From positions 1 to 16,788 of the forward strand of contig CAAGBT010000094.1 in assembly GCA_900768135.1 (NCBI GenBank): a stretch of DNA of 16,788 nucleotides. The letters are read 5' to 3'. Both the position numbers and the translations under genes were made by a program. The notes under the pieces are model-generated. The model was not told the origin of the DNA, made no database searches, and saw only the letters and a list, made by a program, of their open reading frames with translations. Shown in pieces: positions 1-6,453 of this stretch (position 1 is the first letter of the stretch; every line of letters starts with the position of its first letter). Origin of the DNA: an uncultured Oscillospiraceae bacterium (lineage in GTDB: Bacteria; Bacillota; Clostridia; Oscillospirales; Oscillospiraceae).

Positions 1-711
1 ACGAAGGTCGCCACCGAGCGCATCGACATGAACAAGCACCACGGCGAACACAAGCGCATGGGCGCGACCGACGTGATCCCCTTCGTTCCCCAGATGGACG
101 TGACCGTTGAGGAAGCCGTTGAGATGTCCAAGCGCGTTGCCCAGCGCATCTGGGACGAGCTGAAGGTTCCCTCCTTCCTGTATGAGGACAGCGCCACCCG
201 CCCCGAGCGCCGCAACCTCGCCACCTGCCGCAAGGGCGAGTTCGAGGGTATGCCCGAAAAGCTCCTCCAGCCCGACTGGGCGCCCGACTACGGCGAGCGC
301 AAGATCCACCCCACCGCCGGCATCACCGCCATCGGTGCCCGTATGCCGCTGGTCGCGTTCAACTGCAACCTCGCTACCTCTGATGTTGAGATCGCCAAGA
401 AGATCGCCAAGGTCATCCGCGGCTCCTCGGGCGGCTTCCGCAGCTGCAAGGCCATGGGCTTCATGCTTGAGGACCGCGGCATCGCGCAGGTCTCCATGAA
501 CATGGTCAACTACGAGGATACCCCGCTGTATGTCACCTATGAGATGATCAAGGCCCTCGCCGAGCGCTACGGCACCCGCGTCATCGAGAGCGAGATCGTC
601 GGCCTGACGCCCGCCAAGGCGCTGATCGACTGCGCCGAGTTCTACCTCAAGGCCAAGGACTTCGACTGCAAGAAGCAGGTCATGGAGTACCATTTAATTG
701 ATATGGAATAA
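1..711 (+). CDS. ftcD: Glutamate formimidoyltransferase, 5'-truncated by window edge
   Basis: This enzyme transfers the formimino group of N-formimino-L-glutamate, a histidine breakdown product, to tetrahydrofolate, giving glutamate and 5-formimino-THF in the cytosol. The frame is open from base 1, so the nine codons before the first visible ATG (position 28) are coding. About 60 N-terminal residues appear to be missing against the usual length near 300. Family hallmarks seen are KHHGEHKRMGATDVIPF, the SFLYEDSA segment followed by R-P-E-R-R-N-L, the HPTAGITAIGARMPLVAFN block, and the late VSMNMVNYEDTPLY block. The product has only the transferase domain; cyclodeaminase activity is a separate gene 23 nt downstream, as in many Firmicutes and unlike the fused animal enzyme. 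Upstream hut genes (hutH, hutU, hutI) would be expected outside the window. Identification is confident. Confidence 0.95.
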   Translation, partial: TKVATERIDMNKHHGEHKRMGATDVIPFVPQMDVTVEEAVEMSKRVAQRIWDELKVPSFLYEDSATRPERRNLATCRKGEFEGMPEKLLQPDWAPDYGERKIHPTAGITAIGARMPLVAFNCNLATSDVEIAKKIAKVIRGSSGGFRSCKAMGFMLEDRGIAQVSMNMVNYEDTPLYVTYEMIKALAERYGTRVIESEIVGLTPAKALIDCAEFYLKAKDFDCKKQVMEYHLIDME

Positions 712-734
712 TTTCCGCGAAGGGGAATGGAACA

Positions 735-1367
735 ATGAAACTTGCTGATATGACCGTTACCGGCTTTGCCGATATCGTTTCCTCCGACGCGCCCGCGCCG
801 GGCGGCGGCTCCTGCGCCGCGCTTTACGGCTCCATCGGCGCCGCGCTGACCGCGATGGTCGGCGGGCTGACCCAGGGCCGCAAGAAGTATGCCGAATACG
901 CCGAACACGCCGCAGAGGTCGAGAAAAAGGGCAACGAGCTGAAGACCCGCCTGCTCGACGTCATGGACCGCGACACCGAGGCGTTCAACGTTGTTTCCGC
1001 TGCGTTCGGTATGCCCAAGGCGACCGACGAGGAGAAGGCTGCCCGCTCCGCCGCCATCCAGAACGGCCTGAAGGGCTGCACCAAGACCCCCATGGAGATG
1101 ATGGAACTCATCGACGAGACCCTGACGCTCGCGCAGTCCCTGCTCGGCCGCTTCAACGATACCTCTGCAAGCGACCTGGGCGTTGCGTTCCTGTCGCTCA
1201 AGGCCGGTATCCAGGGCGCGTGGCTGAACGTGCTGATCAACGTCGGCTCCCTGAAGGATCAGGAGTTTGCCGCAGAGTACCGCGCTAAGGGCGAGGCTCT
1301 GCTGGCGCACGCCCTGCCCCTTGCCGACGAGTGCTACGCCGCCATCGTCAAGCTCATCGAGGGCTGA
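735..1367 (+). CDS. fchA: Formimidoyltetrahydrofolate cyclodeaminase
   Basis: A 210-residue protein of the FTCD_C/FchA family. It converts 5-formimino-THF to 5,10-methenyl-THF and ammonia, completing delivery of the histidine-derived one-carbon unit to folate. The diagnostic glycine-rich motif PAPGGGSCAAL is at residues 20-30, followed by the alanine/glycine-rich helix GSIGAALTAMVGGLT. The rest is helical, with K/E-rich segments and the late SDLGVAFLSLKAGIQGAWLNVLINVGSLKD block typical of the family. The length is normal. The ATG is preceded by AAGGGGAA at about 9 nt. The gene lies 23 nt after ftcD and is probably cotranscribed with it. A strong hairpin terminator follows 11 nt after the stop. 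Confidence 0.95.
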   Translation: MKLADMTVTGFADIVSSDAPAPGGGSCAALYGSIGAALTAMVGGLTQGRKKYAEYAEHAAEVEKKGNELKTRLLDVMDRDTEAFNVVSAAFGMPKATDEEKAARSAAIQNGLKGCTKTPMEMMELIDETLTLAQSLLGRFNDTSASDLGVAFLSLKAGIQGAWLNVLINVGSLKDQEFAAEYRAKGEALLAHALPLADECYAAIVKLIEG

Positions 1368-1378
1368 ACAATCAATCA

Positions 1379-1420
1379 CAAATGGCTTCGGCGCTTTTGC
1401 CGGAGCCATTTGCATCTTTT
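1379..1420 (+). terminator. Intrinsic terminator or attenuator between fchA and hutD
   Basis: A 14-bp stem pairs 1379-1392 with 1399-1412; the only irregularity is one G-U pair. The loop is GCTTTT and the downstream tract is CATCTTTT. It lies between the fchA stop and the hutD ribosome site. No convincing SigA promoter follows it, so hutD is probably expressed by partial readthrough. Confidence 0.75.
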
Positions 1421-1436
1421 CTGTAAAGGAGTTGTG

Positions 1437-2015
1437 ATGAGAATGCAGCATCTGAAGCCGGAGGATTACATTACAACAAAATGGTCCGGCGGGCTGACGA
1501 CGCAGCTGGGCATCGCGCCGGAGGGCGCGGTGTACGCTGGGCGCGATTTTCTGTGGCGGATCAGCTCCGCCACGGTGGACGATGAAGAATCTGACTTTAC
1601 GGCGCTGCCCGACTATGAGCGCCTGATCTCCACGCTTGAGGGAACGATCGAGCTGAGCCACAACGGCGGCGAGCGGCTGACGCTTCGCCCCTATGAGGTC
1701 CATCGCTTCGACGGCGGCGACGACACCCATTCCTGGGGCCGCTGCCGCGACTTCAACCTGATGCTCCGCAAGGGCAGGTGTGCGGGATGGATGCACGGCG
1801 AGACGCTGGCTGCGGGCGAGGAGAAGAGCATTCACGGTTCGCAGGGCGTGACGCTTGTGTATTGCGGCGCGGGCGGCGTGACGGTGAGCGCGGGCGCTGA
1901 GAGCGCGGCGCTCAAGGCCGGCGAGGCTGCCCGCCTTGACGGGTACTCCGGCGTGGTGACGCTGCGCGCTGAGACCGGCGCACAGCTGATGCTGGTGAAG
2001 GCGGAAGGGGCCTGA
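1437..2015 (+). CDS. hutD: HutD/Ves family cupin-like protein
   Basis: A 192-residue member of the HutD (Ves) family, bicupin-like proteins that recur in histidine-utilisation operons. A role in limiting or sensing Hut-pathway intermediates has been proposed; no catalytic activity is established. Seen here are KWSGGLTTQL near residue 15, WRISSATVDDEESDFTALPDYER, LEGTIEL, the RFDGGDDT turn and the DFNLMLRKG strand, all typical of the family. The start at 1437 is chosen because AAAGGAG (1425-1431) lies 5 nt upstream. An in-frame ATG at 1410 sits inside the terminator hairpin and lacks a ribosome site. ATG 1443 is a possible alternative. Adjacency to ftcD and fchA supports the assignment. The gene ends at a bidirectional terminator shared with the convergent peptidase gene. 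Confidence 0.85.
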   Translation: MRMQHLKPEDYITTKWSGGLTTQLGIAPEGAVYAGRDFLWRISSATVDDEESDFTALPDYERLISTLEGTIELSHNGGERLTLRPYEVHRFDGGDDTHSWGRCRDFNLMLRKGRCAGWMHGETLAAGEEKSIHGSQGVTLVYCGAGGVTVSAGAESAALKAGEAARLDGYSGVVTLRAETGAQLMLVKAEGA

Positions 2016-2030
2016 ACCGGCGCAAAACGG

Positions 2031-2068
2031 AAAAGGAAGCGGATCCCGCGGGATCCGCTTCCTTTTTT
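2031..2068. terminator. Bidirectional terminator between hutD and M23 peptidase genes
   Basis: A perfect 17-bp inverted repeat pairs 2031-2047 with 2050-2066 around a 2-nt GC centre. It has AAAA on the left edge and TTTTTT at 2063-2068, so a U-tract follows the hairpin on either strand. It lies between two convergent stop codons (2015 plus, 2083 minus). Confidence 0.9.
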
Positions 2069-2082
2069 GCTGCATTGTGAGG

Positions 2083-3813
2083 TCAGCCGAGATAGTTCAG
2101 CGGGTTGACATACGAGCCGTTGCGCTGGATGCCGAAGTGGCAGTGGACGCCGCTGGCCACGCCGCTGCGGCCGGCCCTGGCGATCTGTTGGCCCTTGTAA
2201 ACGGTTTGCCCAGCAGAAACGAGCAGAGAGGAATTGTGTTCGTAATAGGAGACATAACCGTTGTTGTGGTCGATAATGACCACATAACCCATCGCGCCCT
2301 TGTAGCCGGAGTAGGTGACGCGGCCGCCGTCGGCTGCGTAGATAGGCGTGCCGTAGGAGCAGGCGATGTCGATACCCTTATGGTTGGTGGTCGCGCCGCG
2401 GATACCGGTGTTGCGATAGCCGAAGTAGGAGGTGATGCGCCCCGAACACGGCCAGCGGAAGCTGCCGGTGGGATACCACGAGGGACGCTCCTTTGTGCCG
2501 CGCGCGCGCGTTTCCGTCACGGGATCGCTGAGGGTGACGGAGGAGATGATCTCGCGCTCCTGCTCCTCCCCGTTAACGTAAACAACGTCTGCCACGATGT
2601 CCGCCTTGCCGTATACGCCCCTGGACAGCACGCGCTCATCGCCCCGATACATACTGGAATCGTCCACATAGGAGATCTCGTAGTTCACATCGTCGATATA
2701 GTTCTGGCGCTCTGTGACCTTAACGGTCAGGTAGGGGACGGCGTTTGAGAGCGTGAGCGTATCGCCGATGTGGATTCGGTTGATGTCATAGCCGGGGTTG
2801 AGTGCCTCCAGCTCGGCGGAGGTCATGCCGTTGTTGTTGGCGATCTGCCCCCAGGTGTCGCCCTTGACGACTGTGTAGGACACTTCGCCCGCCTTGGTGG
2901 AATTGAGGATCTCGGCGATCGCGCCAAGGTTCATGATACTGTCGGTGGGGACGTAGCCCTCGGCAATGCGGACATTCTCCACAAAGCCGACGGTAAGCGT
3001 GTCCGCCGAGACGTACATCTGCTTGAGCTGATCCAGCAAATCGTCCAGCGCCCCGGCATATTCCGTCGAGCCGATCAGCTCGTCGTTCACATAGAGCGAA
3101 TAGCCGTAGGTCACCTGCCCCAGCTCGTCCGCCAGCTCCTGCTCAAAGTCTTCCGTTTCGGCAATGTCGCTGCGGCGGACAAAGGCGGTGGAATAATGAA
3201 TGGCGTCCTCGGTGATGGAGTAGGCCTTGCCGAGCGTTTCGGTCGTGATGCTTTCAAGCTTGGCGGCGGTACGCCGGGCTAGCGCCGCGCTGCCCACGGT
3301 GTCCACAACGCTGCCGTTGTATTCGACCACCGTTCCCAGCGTAAAGAACGAGAAGAACAGCGCGACCGCCGCAACGACCGCTGCGCCGCCGATGAAATAC
3401 AGCGGGTGGAGACGGCGCGGATGCCAGCGCTGCTCGCGCTTGCCGGAATTGCGGATGCGGACAAGGCGCAGCGCCTGAAGCTTTTCGCGCAGCAGCGAGC
3501 GCCACATGGGAAACATTCCGCCGGCAAACAGAAACAGCTGCACAAGAAAGCGATTCGATTCGGGGAAATTGCGTTCGCGCGTTTCGCGCAGCACGGCGCG
3601 GGCGCGCGGGCCGACGCGGCGAATGCGGCGGCTCATTCCTGCGAAAAATGCGGCGATATGCGCCAGCAGGGCGGTAAACCATGCGCGGATCGCTGTGCCT
3701 GCCGGCGGCGTTCCGCGCGCCGGACGACGGAGGCGCTCCGCAGCGCGGGCGCTTCCTGTGCGCGCGCCGCCCCGGCGTTCATCCTGCTGTCTGGTTCGAT
3801 TCTGCTGTGCCAT
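2083..3813 (-). CDS. Membrane-anchored LysM-G5-M23 peptidoglycan endopeptidase
   Basis: A 576-residue zinc metallopeptidase expected to cut peptidoglycan cross-links outside the cell. Order of parts: an Arg-rich N-terminus of about 135 residues with two short hydrophobic stretches, one clear transmembrane helix (about 138-158), a long extracellular linker, a LysM domain (about 312-356, YTVVKGDTWGQIANNNGMT), a G5 domain (about 360-439) and a C-terminal M23 domain (about 450-575). Zinc and catalytic motifs are intact: HKGID (H478, D482) and HCH (H557, H559). The start at 3813 is chosen because AAGGAG (3821-3826) lies 7 nt upstream; the longer frame to 3840 has no ribosome site. The extended basic cytoplasmic N-terminus is unusual, since most M23/G5 proteins begin near the membrane helix. 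It has its own promoter and is divergent from pta. Confidence 0.9.
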   Translation of the reverse strand: MAQQNRTRQQDERRGGARTGSARAAERLRRPARGTPPAGTAIRAWFTALLAHIAAFFAGMSRRIRRVGPRARAVLRETRERNFPESNRFLVQLFLFAGGMFPMWRSLLREKLQALRLVRIRNSGKREQRWHPRRLHPLYFIGGAAVVAAVALFFSFFTLGTVVEYNGSVVDTVGSAALARRTAAKLESITTETLGKAYSITEDAIHYSTAFVRRSDIAETEDFEQELADELGQVTYGYSLYVNDELIGSTEYAGALDDLLDQLKQMYVSADTLTVGFVENVRIAEGYVPTDSIMNLGAIAEILNSTKAGEVSYTVVKGDTWGQIANNNGMTSAELEALNPGYDINRIHIGDTLTLSNAVPYLTVKVTERQNYIDDVNYEISYVDDSSMYRGDERVLSRGVYGKADIVADVVYVNGEEQEREIISSVTLSDPVTETRARGTKERPSWYPTGSFRWPCSGRITSYFGYRNTGIRGATTNHKGIDIACSYGTPIYAADGGRVTYSGYKGAMGYVVIIDHNNGYVSYYEHNSSLLVSAGQTVYKGQQIARAGRSGVASGVHCHFGIQRNGSYVNPLNYLG

Positions 3814-3846
3814 ATCAAGACTCCTTAGAGAACAAAGCAATAAAAA

Positions 3847-3863
3847 AGTTACAAAATGTAACT
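3847..3863. promoter_or_regulatory. Inverted repeat at the peptidase transcription start
   Basis: AGTTAC-AAAAT-GTAACT is a perfect 6-bp inverted repeat with a 5-nt spacer. It lies 6 bp downstream of the predicted -10, at about +1 to +17 of the peptidase transcript. It could be a repressor operator or a short 5' UTR hairpin. No specific regulator is recognised. Confidence 0.4.
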
Positions 3864-3869
3864 ACTCCT

Positions 3870-3898
3870 ATCATAGCGGCTTTTCCGGCGCACGTCAA
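3870..3898 (-). promoter_or_regulatory. SigA-type promoter for the M23 peptidase gene
   Basis: On the minus strand: -35 TTGACG (3893-3898), a 17-nt spacer and -10 TATGAT (3870-3875). Ten of twelve hexamer positions match consensus. Transcription should start near 3863, about 50 nt before the start codon. Confidence 0.75.
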
Positions 3899-3972
3899 CC
3901 CTTTTTGAGCAAAGATACCGCGATAATGTTGCCCAAGTTTTGAAAATTTGTAAACTTTTGCGGGATTTTCCC

Positions 3973-4001
3973 TTGAGACGGGGAAAAAAGAGGTGTATAC
4001 T
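3973..4001 (+). promoter_or_regulatory. SigA-type promoter for pta
   Basis: TTGAGA (3973-3978), a 17-nt spacer and TATACT (3996-4001), preceded by an AT-rich stretch (about 3900-3960) that could act as an UP element. A weak 6-bp inverted repeat, AAGTTT/AAACTT with 11 nt between (3935-3957), lies just upstream. The leader is about 49 nt and holds a small hairpin with 6-bp arms (4017-4022 and 4029-4034, loop GAAAAG). Confidence 0.75.
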
Positions 4002-4056
4002 ATAGCGCGTGAATTTGTGCCGGAAAAGCGGCACGAAACTTTCAGGAGGACACATT

Positions 4057-5031
4057 ATGTTTGGCAAACTGATCAATACGCTGAAGAAAAACCCCAAGAC
4101 CATCGTCTTCACCGAGGGTACCGACCCCCGCATCCTCGAGGCCAGCGCGCGCCTGCTGTCCGGTAACTTCCTTAAGCCTGTTCTGGTCGGCAATGCCGAT
4201 GCGATCGCGGAGGCGGCGGAAGAGGTCGGCTTCAATATCCGCGGCGCGGAGATCATCGATCCCGAGGCTTACGATGACATGGACGCCATGGTCGAGAAGA
4301 TGGTCGAGCTGCGCAAGGGCAAGATGACGGCCGATGAGTGCCGCGCGGCGCTGAAGAAGAGCAACTACTTCGGCACCATGCTCGTTAAGATGGGCAAGGC
4401 GGACTGCCTGCTCGGCGGCGCGACCTATTCCACGGCGGACACCGTGCGTCCCGCGCTGCAGCTCATCAAGACCAAGCCCGGCAACAAGATCGTTTCTTCC
4501 TGCTTCATTATGGTCCGCCCCTCCGCTTCCGGCGAGAACGAGGTGCTTGCCATGGCCGACTGCGCCATCAACATCAAGCCCAGCGAGGACGAGCTGGTTG
4601 AGATCTGCAAGGAAACGGTCGAGTGCGCCAAGATCTTCGGCGTCGATCCGAAGGTCGCGTTCCTGAGCTACTCTACGCTTGGCAGCGGCAAGGGCGAGGA
4701 TGTGGACAAGATGCGCAACGCCTGCGAGAAGGCTAAGGCACTCATGCCTGAAACTCCCATCGGCGGCGAGTTCCAGTTCGATGCTGCCGTCTCCCCCACG
4801 GTCGCCAAGACCAAGCACATCACCGATGGCGTCGGCGGCCACGCCAACACCTTCATCTTCCCCGACATCAACGCCGGCAACATCGGCTATAAGATCGCGC
4901 AGCGTCTCGGCTCGTTCGACGCTTACGGCCCCATCCTGCTGGGCCTGAACGCGCCGATCAACGACCTTTCCCGCGGCTGCAACGCGCAGGAGGTCTACTC
5001 CATGGCGATCATCACGGCGGCGCTTGCATAA
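4057..5031 (+). CDS. pta: Phosphate acetyltransferase
   Basis: A 324-residue phosphotransacetylase that interconverts acetyl-CoA plus phosphate with acetyl phosphate plus CoA. This is the first step of acetate formation, normally paired with acetate kinase for ATP. The short form without extra N-terminal domains fits Firmicutes. Characteristic blocks are GGATYSTADTVRPALQ (about 120-135), LSYSTLGSGKG (203-213), GGEFQFDAAVSPTVA (237-250), NTFIFPDINAGNIGYKIAQR (264-283) and GPILLGLNAPINDLSRGC (291-308). The start at 4057 is chosen because AGGAGGA (4044-4050) lies 6 nt upstream and the length then matches the family; the in-frame ATG at 4009 is near the predicted transcription start. No acetate kinase gene is adjacent. 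The gene is monocistronic, between its own promoter and terminator. Confidence 0.95.
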   Translation: MFGKLINTLKKNPKTIVFTEGTDPRILEASARLLSGNFLKPVLVGNADAIAEAAEEVGFNIRGAEIIDPEAYDDMDAMVEKMVELRKGKMTADECRAALKKSNYFGTMLVKMGKADCLLGGATYSTADTVRPALQLIKTKPGNKIVSSCFIMVRPSASGENEVLAMADCAINIKPSEDELVEICKETVECAKIFGVDPKVAFLSYSTLGSGKGEDVDKMRNACEKAKALMPETPIGGEFQFDAAVSPTVAKTKHITDGVGGHANTFIFPDINAGNIGYKIAQRLGSFDAYGPILLGLNAPINDLSRGCNAQEVYSMAIITAALA

Positions 5032-5060
5032 GCGCTTGTGCAAAAGCGTTCCCGGAACTT

Positions 5061-5092
5061 CGGCGGCTCCCAAACGGAAGCCGCCGTTTTTT
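5061..5092 (+). terminator. Intrinsic terminator of pta
   Basis: A GC-rich stem pairs 5061-5071 with 5076-5086, with one C-A mismatch and loop AAAC. It is followed directly by TTTTTT (5087-5092), 30 nt after the pta stop. Confidence 0.85.
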
Positions 5093-5168
5093 ACGCGCGC
5101 GGTACGCTTCAAATGTTTTGAATGTATGGAATATCTGGATAATATATACAAATAAAAACTGGAGATTT

Positions 5169-5183
5169 TGTGCAATATGCACA
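5169..5183. promoter_or_regulatory. Dyad upstream of gap, similar to but not matching a Rex box
   Basis: TGTGCA-ATA-TGCACA is a perfect 6-3-6 inverted repeat in the 296-bp gap between pta and gap. Rex operators have TTGTG and CACAA half-sites with 8 nt between the TGTG and CACA cores; here there are 7. The rest of the interval holds an AT-rich stretch (5111-5160) with a possible weak promoter (TTGAAT at 5118, TATATA near 5143). Function unknown. Confidence 0.35.
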
Positions 5184-5226
5184 TAAGCGAACGAAAAAGT
5201 TCAGCTACCTTTTTCCGGCTAAGGGG

Positions 5227-5254
5227 AAGACAAAAAATCCTCTCATGATATAAT
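5227..5254 (+). promoter_or_regulatory. Extended -10 promoter for gap
   Basis: A perfect TATAAT (5249-5254) is preceded by TGA at 5246-5248, an extended -10. A partial -35, AAGACA (5227-5232), lies 16 nt upstream. The leader of about 65 nt holds a perfect 7-bp hairpin, GCGGAGC (5268-5274) with GCTCCGC (5283-5289), ahead of the ribosome site. Confidence 0.75.
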
Positions 5255-5327
5255 GTGGGGGAGCAGAGCGGAGCGGGGGAATGCTCCGCAGGGCATTATT
5301 ACAATTATTTCGTGGAGGGTCATCATT

Positions 5328-6410
5328 ATGGCTATCAAAGTGGGCATCAACGGCTTCGGACGCATCGGCCGCGTCGTGCTGCGCATCATGATCGAGCATC
5401 CGGAGCAATTCGACATCTGCGGCATCAACCTGCGCAAGGCGGATGTGGACTATATGGTCTACATGATCAAGTACGATTCCGTGTTCCGCCGGTTCAACGG
5501 CACGGTAGAGCACGAAGACAAAAAGCTGATCGTGAACGGACACAAGATCCACGTCTTCAGCGAATCCGACGCGGCCATGATCCCCTGGTCCAGCTGCGGC
5601 GCGGAATACATCATCGAATCCACCGGCGCTTACAACACCACCGAGAAAGCCTCCCGCCACTTTAAGGGCGGCGCGAAGAAGGTCATTCTGACCGCGCCGG
5701 CCAAGGACGAAGTGACCCCCACGTTTGTTATGGGCGTGAACCATATGCTCCTGCGCCCCGATATGAAGATCGTCTCCAACGCATCCTGCACCACCAACTG
5801 TCTGGCGCCGCTTGCCAAGGTCGTGAACGAGGAGTTTGGCATCGAGCAGTCGCTTATGTCTACCATCCACGCCGCCACCGCCAAGCAGAAGGCGGTCGAT
5901 TCCCGCGGCGGCAGCGACTGGCGCACGGGCCGTTCCATCCTGAATAACATCATCCCCTCTTCCACCGGCGCAGCCAAGGCCGTTGGCCGTGTGATCCCGG
6001 AGCTGTACGGGAAGATGACCGGCATGAGCTTTCGCGTCCCTACGGCAGACGTTTCCGTTGTTGACCTGACCGCCCACCTCAAGGTCAAGACGACCTATGC
6101 CGATATCTGCTATGCCATCCGCCACGCCAGCGAAACGACGATGAAGGGCATCATCGGCTATACGGCCGACCAGGTCGTCTCCACGGACCTGATCGGCAAT
6201 TCCTGCCCCTGCATCTTCGACGAGACGGCCGGCATCATGCTCGACAACGACTTTGTCAAGCTGATCGCCTGGTACGATAACGAATGGGGCTACTCCAACA
6301 TGGTCGTCCGCCTGCTCGAACACATGGTCGGGGTGGACGAGGGCCGGATCGAGCCGGAGAAGCGCGTAGTTCCCCGGGAAGTGCCGGCCGAACACGCTGA
6401 GGAAGCGTGA
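5328..6410 (+). CDS. gap: Type I glyceraldehyde-3-phosphate dehydrogenase
   Basis: A 360-residue cytosolic enzyme that oxidises glyceraldehyde-3-phosphate with phosphate to 1,3-bisphosphoglycerate. The Rossmann motif GINGFGRIGR is at 6-15. The catalytic cysteine is C154 in SNASCTTNCLAP, the general-base histidine is H181, and SSTGAAKAVG (211-220) and WYDNEWGYS (315-323) are intact. The start at 5328 is chosen because GGAGG (5314-5318) lies 9 nt upstream and the N-terminus then matches family length. Two oddities stand out. After the second beta strand the usual N-D, whose aspartate binds the NAD ribose, reads N34-L35-R36-K37, which may favour NADP(H) or relax cofactor choice. The C-terminus also runs about 25 residues past the usual end, ending in an acidic tail. 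The gene has its own promoter and terminator and no adjacent pgk or tpi. Confidence 0.95.
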   Translation: MAIKVGINGFGRIGRVVLRIMIEHPEQFDICGINLRKADVDYMVYMIKYDSVFRRFNGTVEHEDKKLIVNGHKIHVFSESDAAMIPWSSCGAEYIIESTGAYNTTEKASRHFKGGAKKVILTAPAKDEVTPTFVMGVNHMLLRPDMKIVSNASCTTNCLAPLAKVVNEEFGIEQSLMSTIHAATAKQKAVDSRGGSDWRTGRSILNNIIPSSTGAAKAVGRVIPELYGKMTGMSFRVPTADVSVVDLTAHLKVKTTYADICYAIRHASETTMKGIIGYTADQVVSTDLIGNSCPCIFDETAGIMLDNDFVKLIAWYDNEWGYSNMVVRLLEHMVGVDEGRIEPEKRVVPREVPAEHAEEA

Positions 6411-6418
6411 TATGACGT

Positions 6419-6452
6419 AAAAAAGGAGGACGCGGCTGCGTCCTCCTTTTTT
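6419..6452. terminator. Bidirectional terminator between gap and the AAA+ ATPase gene
   Basis: A perfect 15-bp stem pairs 6419-6433 with 6438-6452 around a GGCT loop. It is flanked by A6 on the left and T6 on the right, so it can stop transcription from both sides. It lies between convergent stops at 6410 (plus) and 6454 (minus). Confidence 0.92.
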
Positions 6453-6453
6453 G

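Noticed and set aside
642..2075. Long open frame on the minus strand opposite fchA and hutD
   Set aside because: It runs antisense to two well-recognised genes, has low-complexity Arg/Ala/His-rich sequence typical of GC-rich shadow frames, and shows no family motif or ribosome site.
3858..3955. WalR (YycF) binding site upstream of the M23 peptidase
   Set aside because: Single TGTAAC and TGTAAA elements are present, but none has a second TGTWAH copy 5 nt away in the same orientation.
3935..3957. AAGTTT/AAACTT inverted repeat upstream of pta as an operator
   Set aside because: Six-base arms 11 nt apart in an AT-rich stretch are easily explained by chance; noted only in the promoter entry.
5032..5327. 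A small gene or riboswitch between pta and gap
   Set aside because: No short frame with a ribosome site and no recognised riboswitch core was seen; only a terminator, a dyad, promoters and a leader hairpin are supportable.
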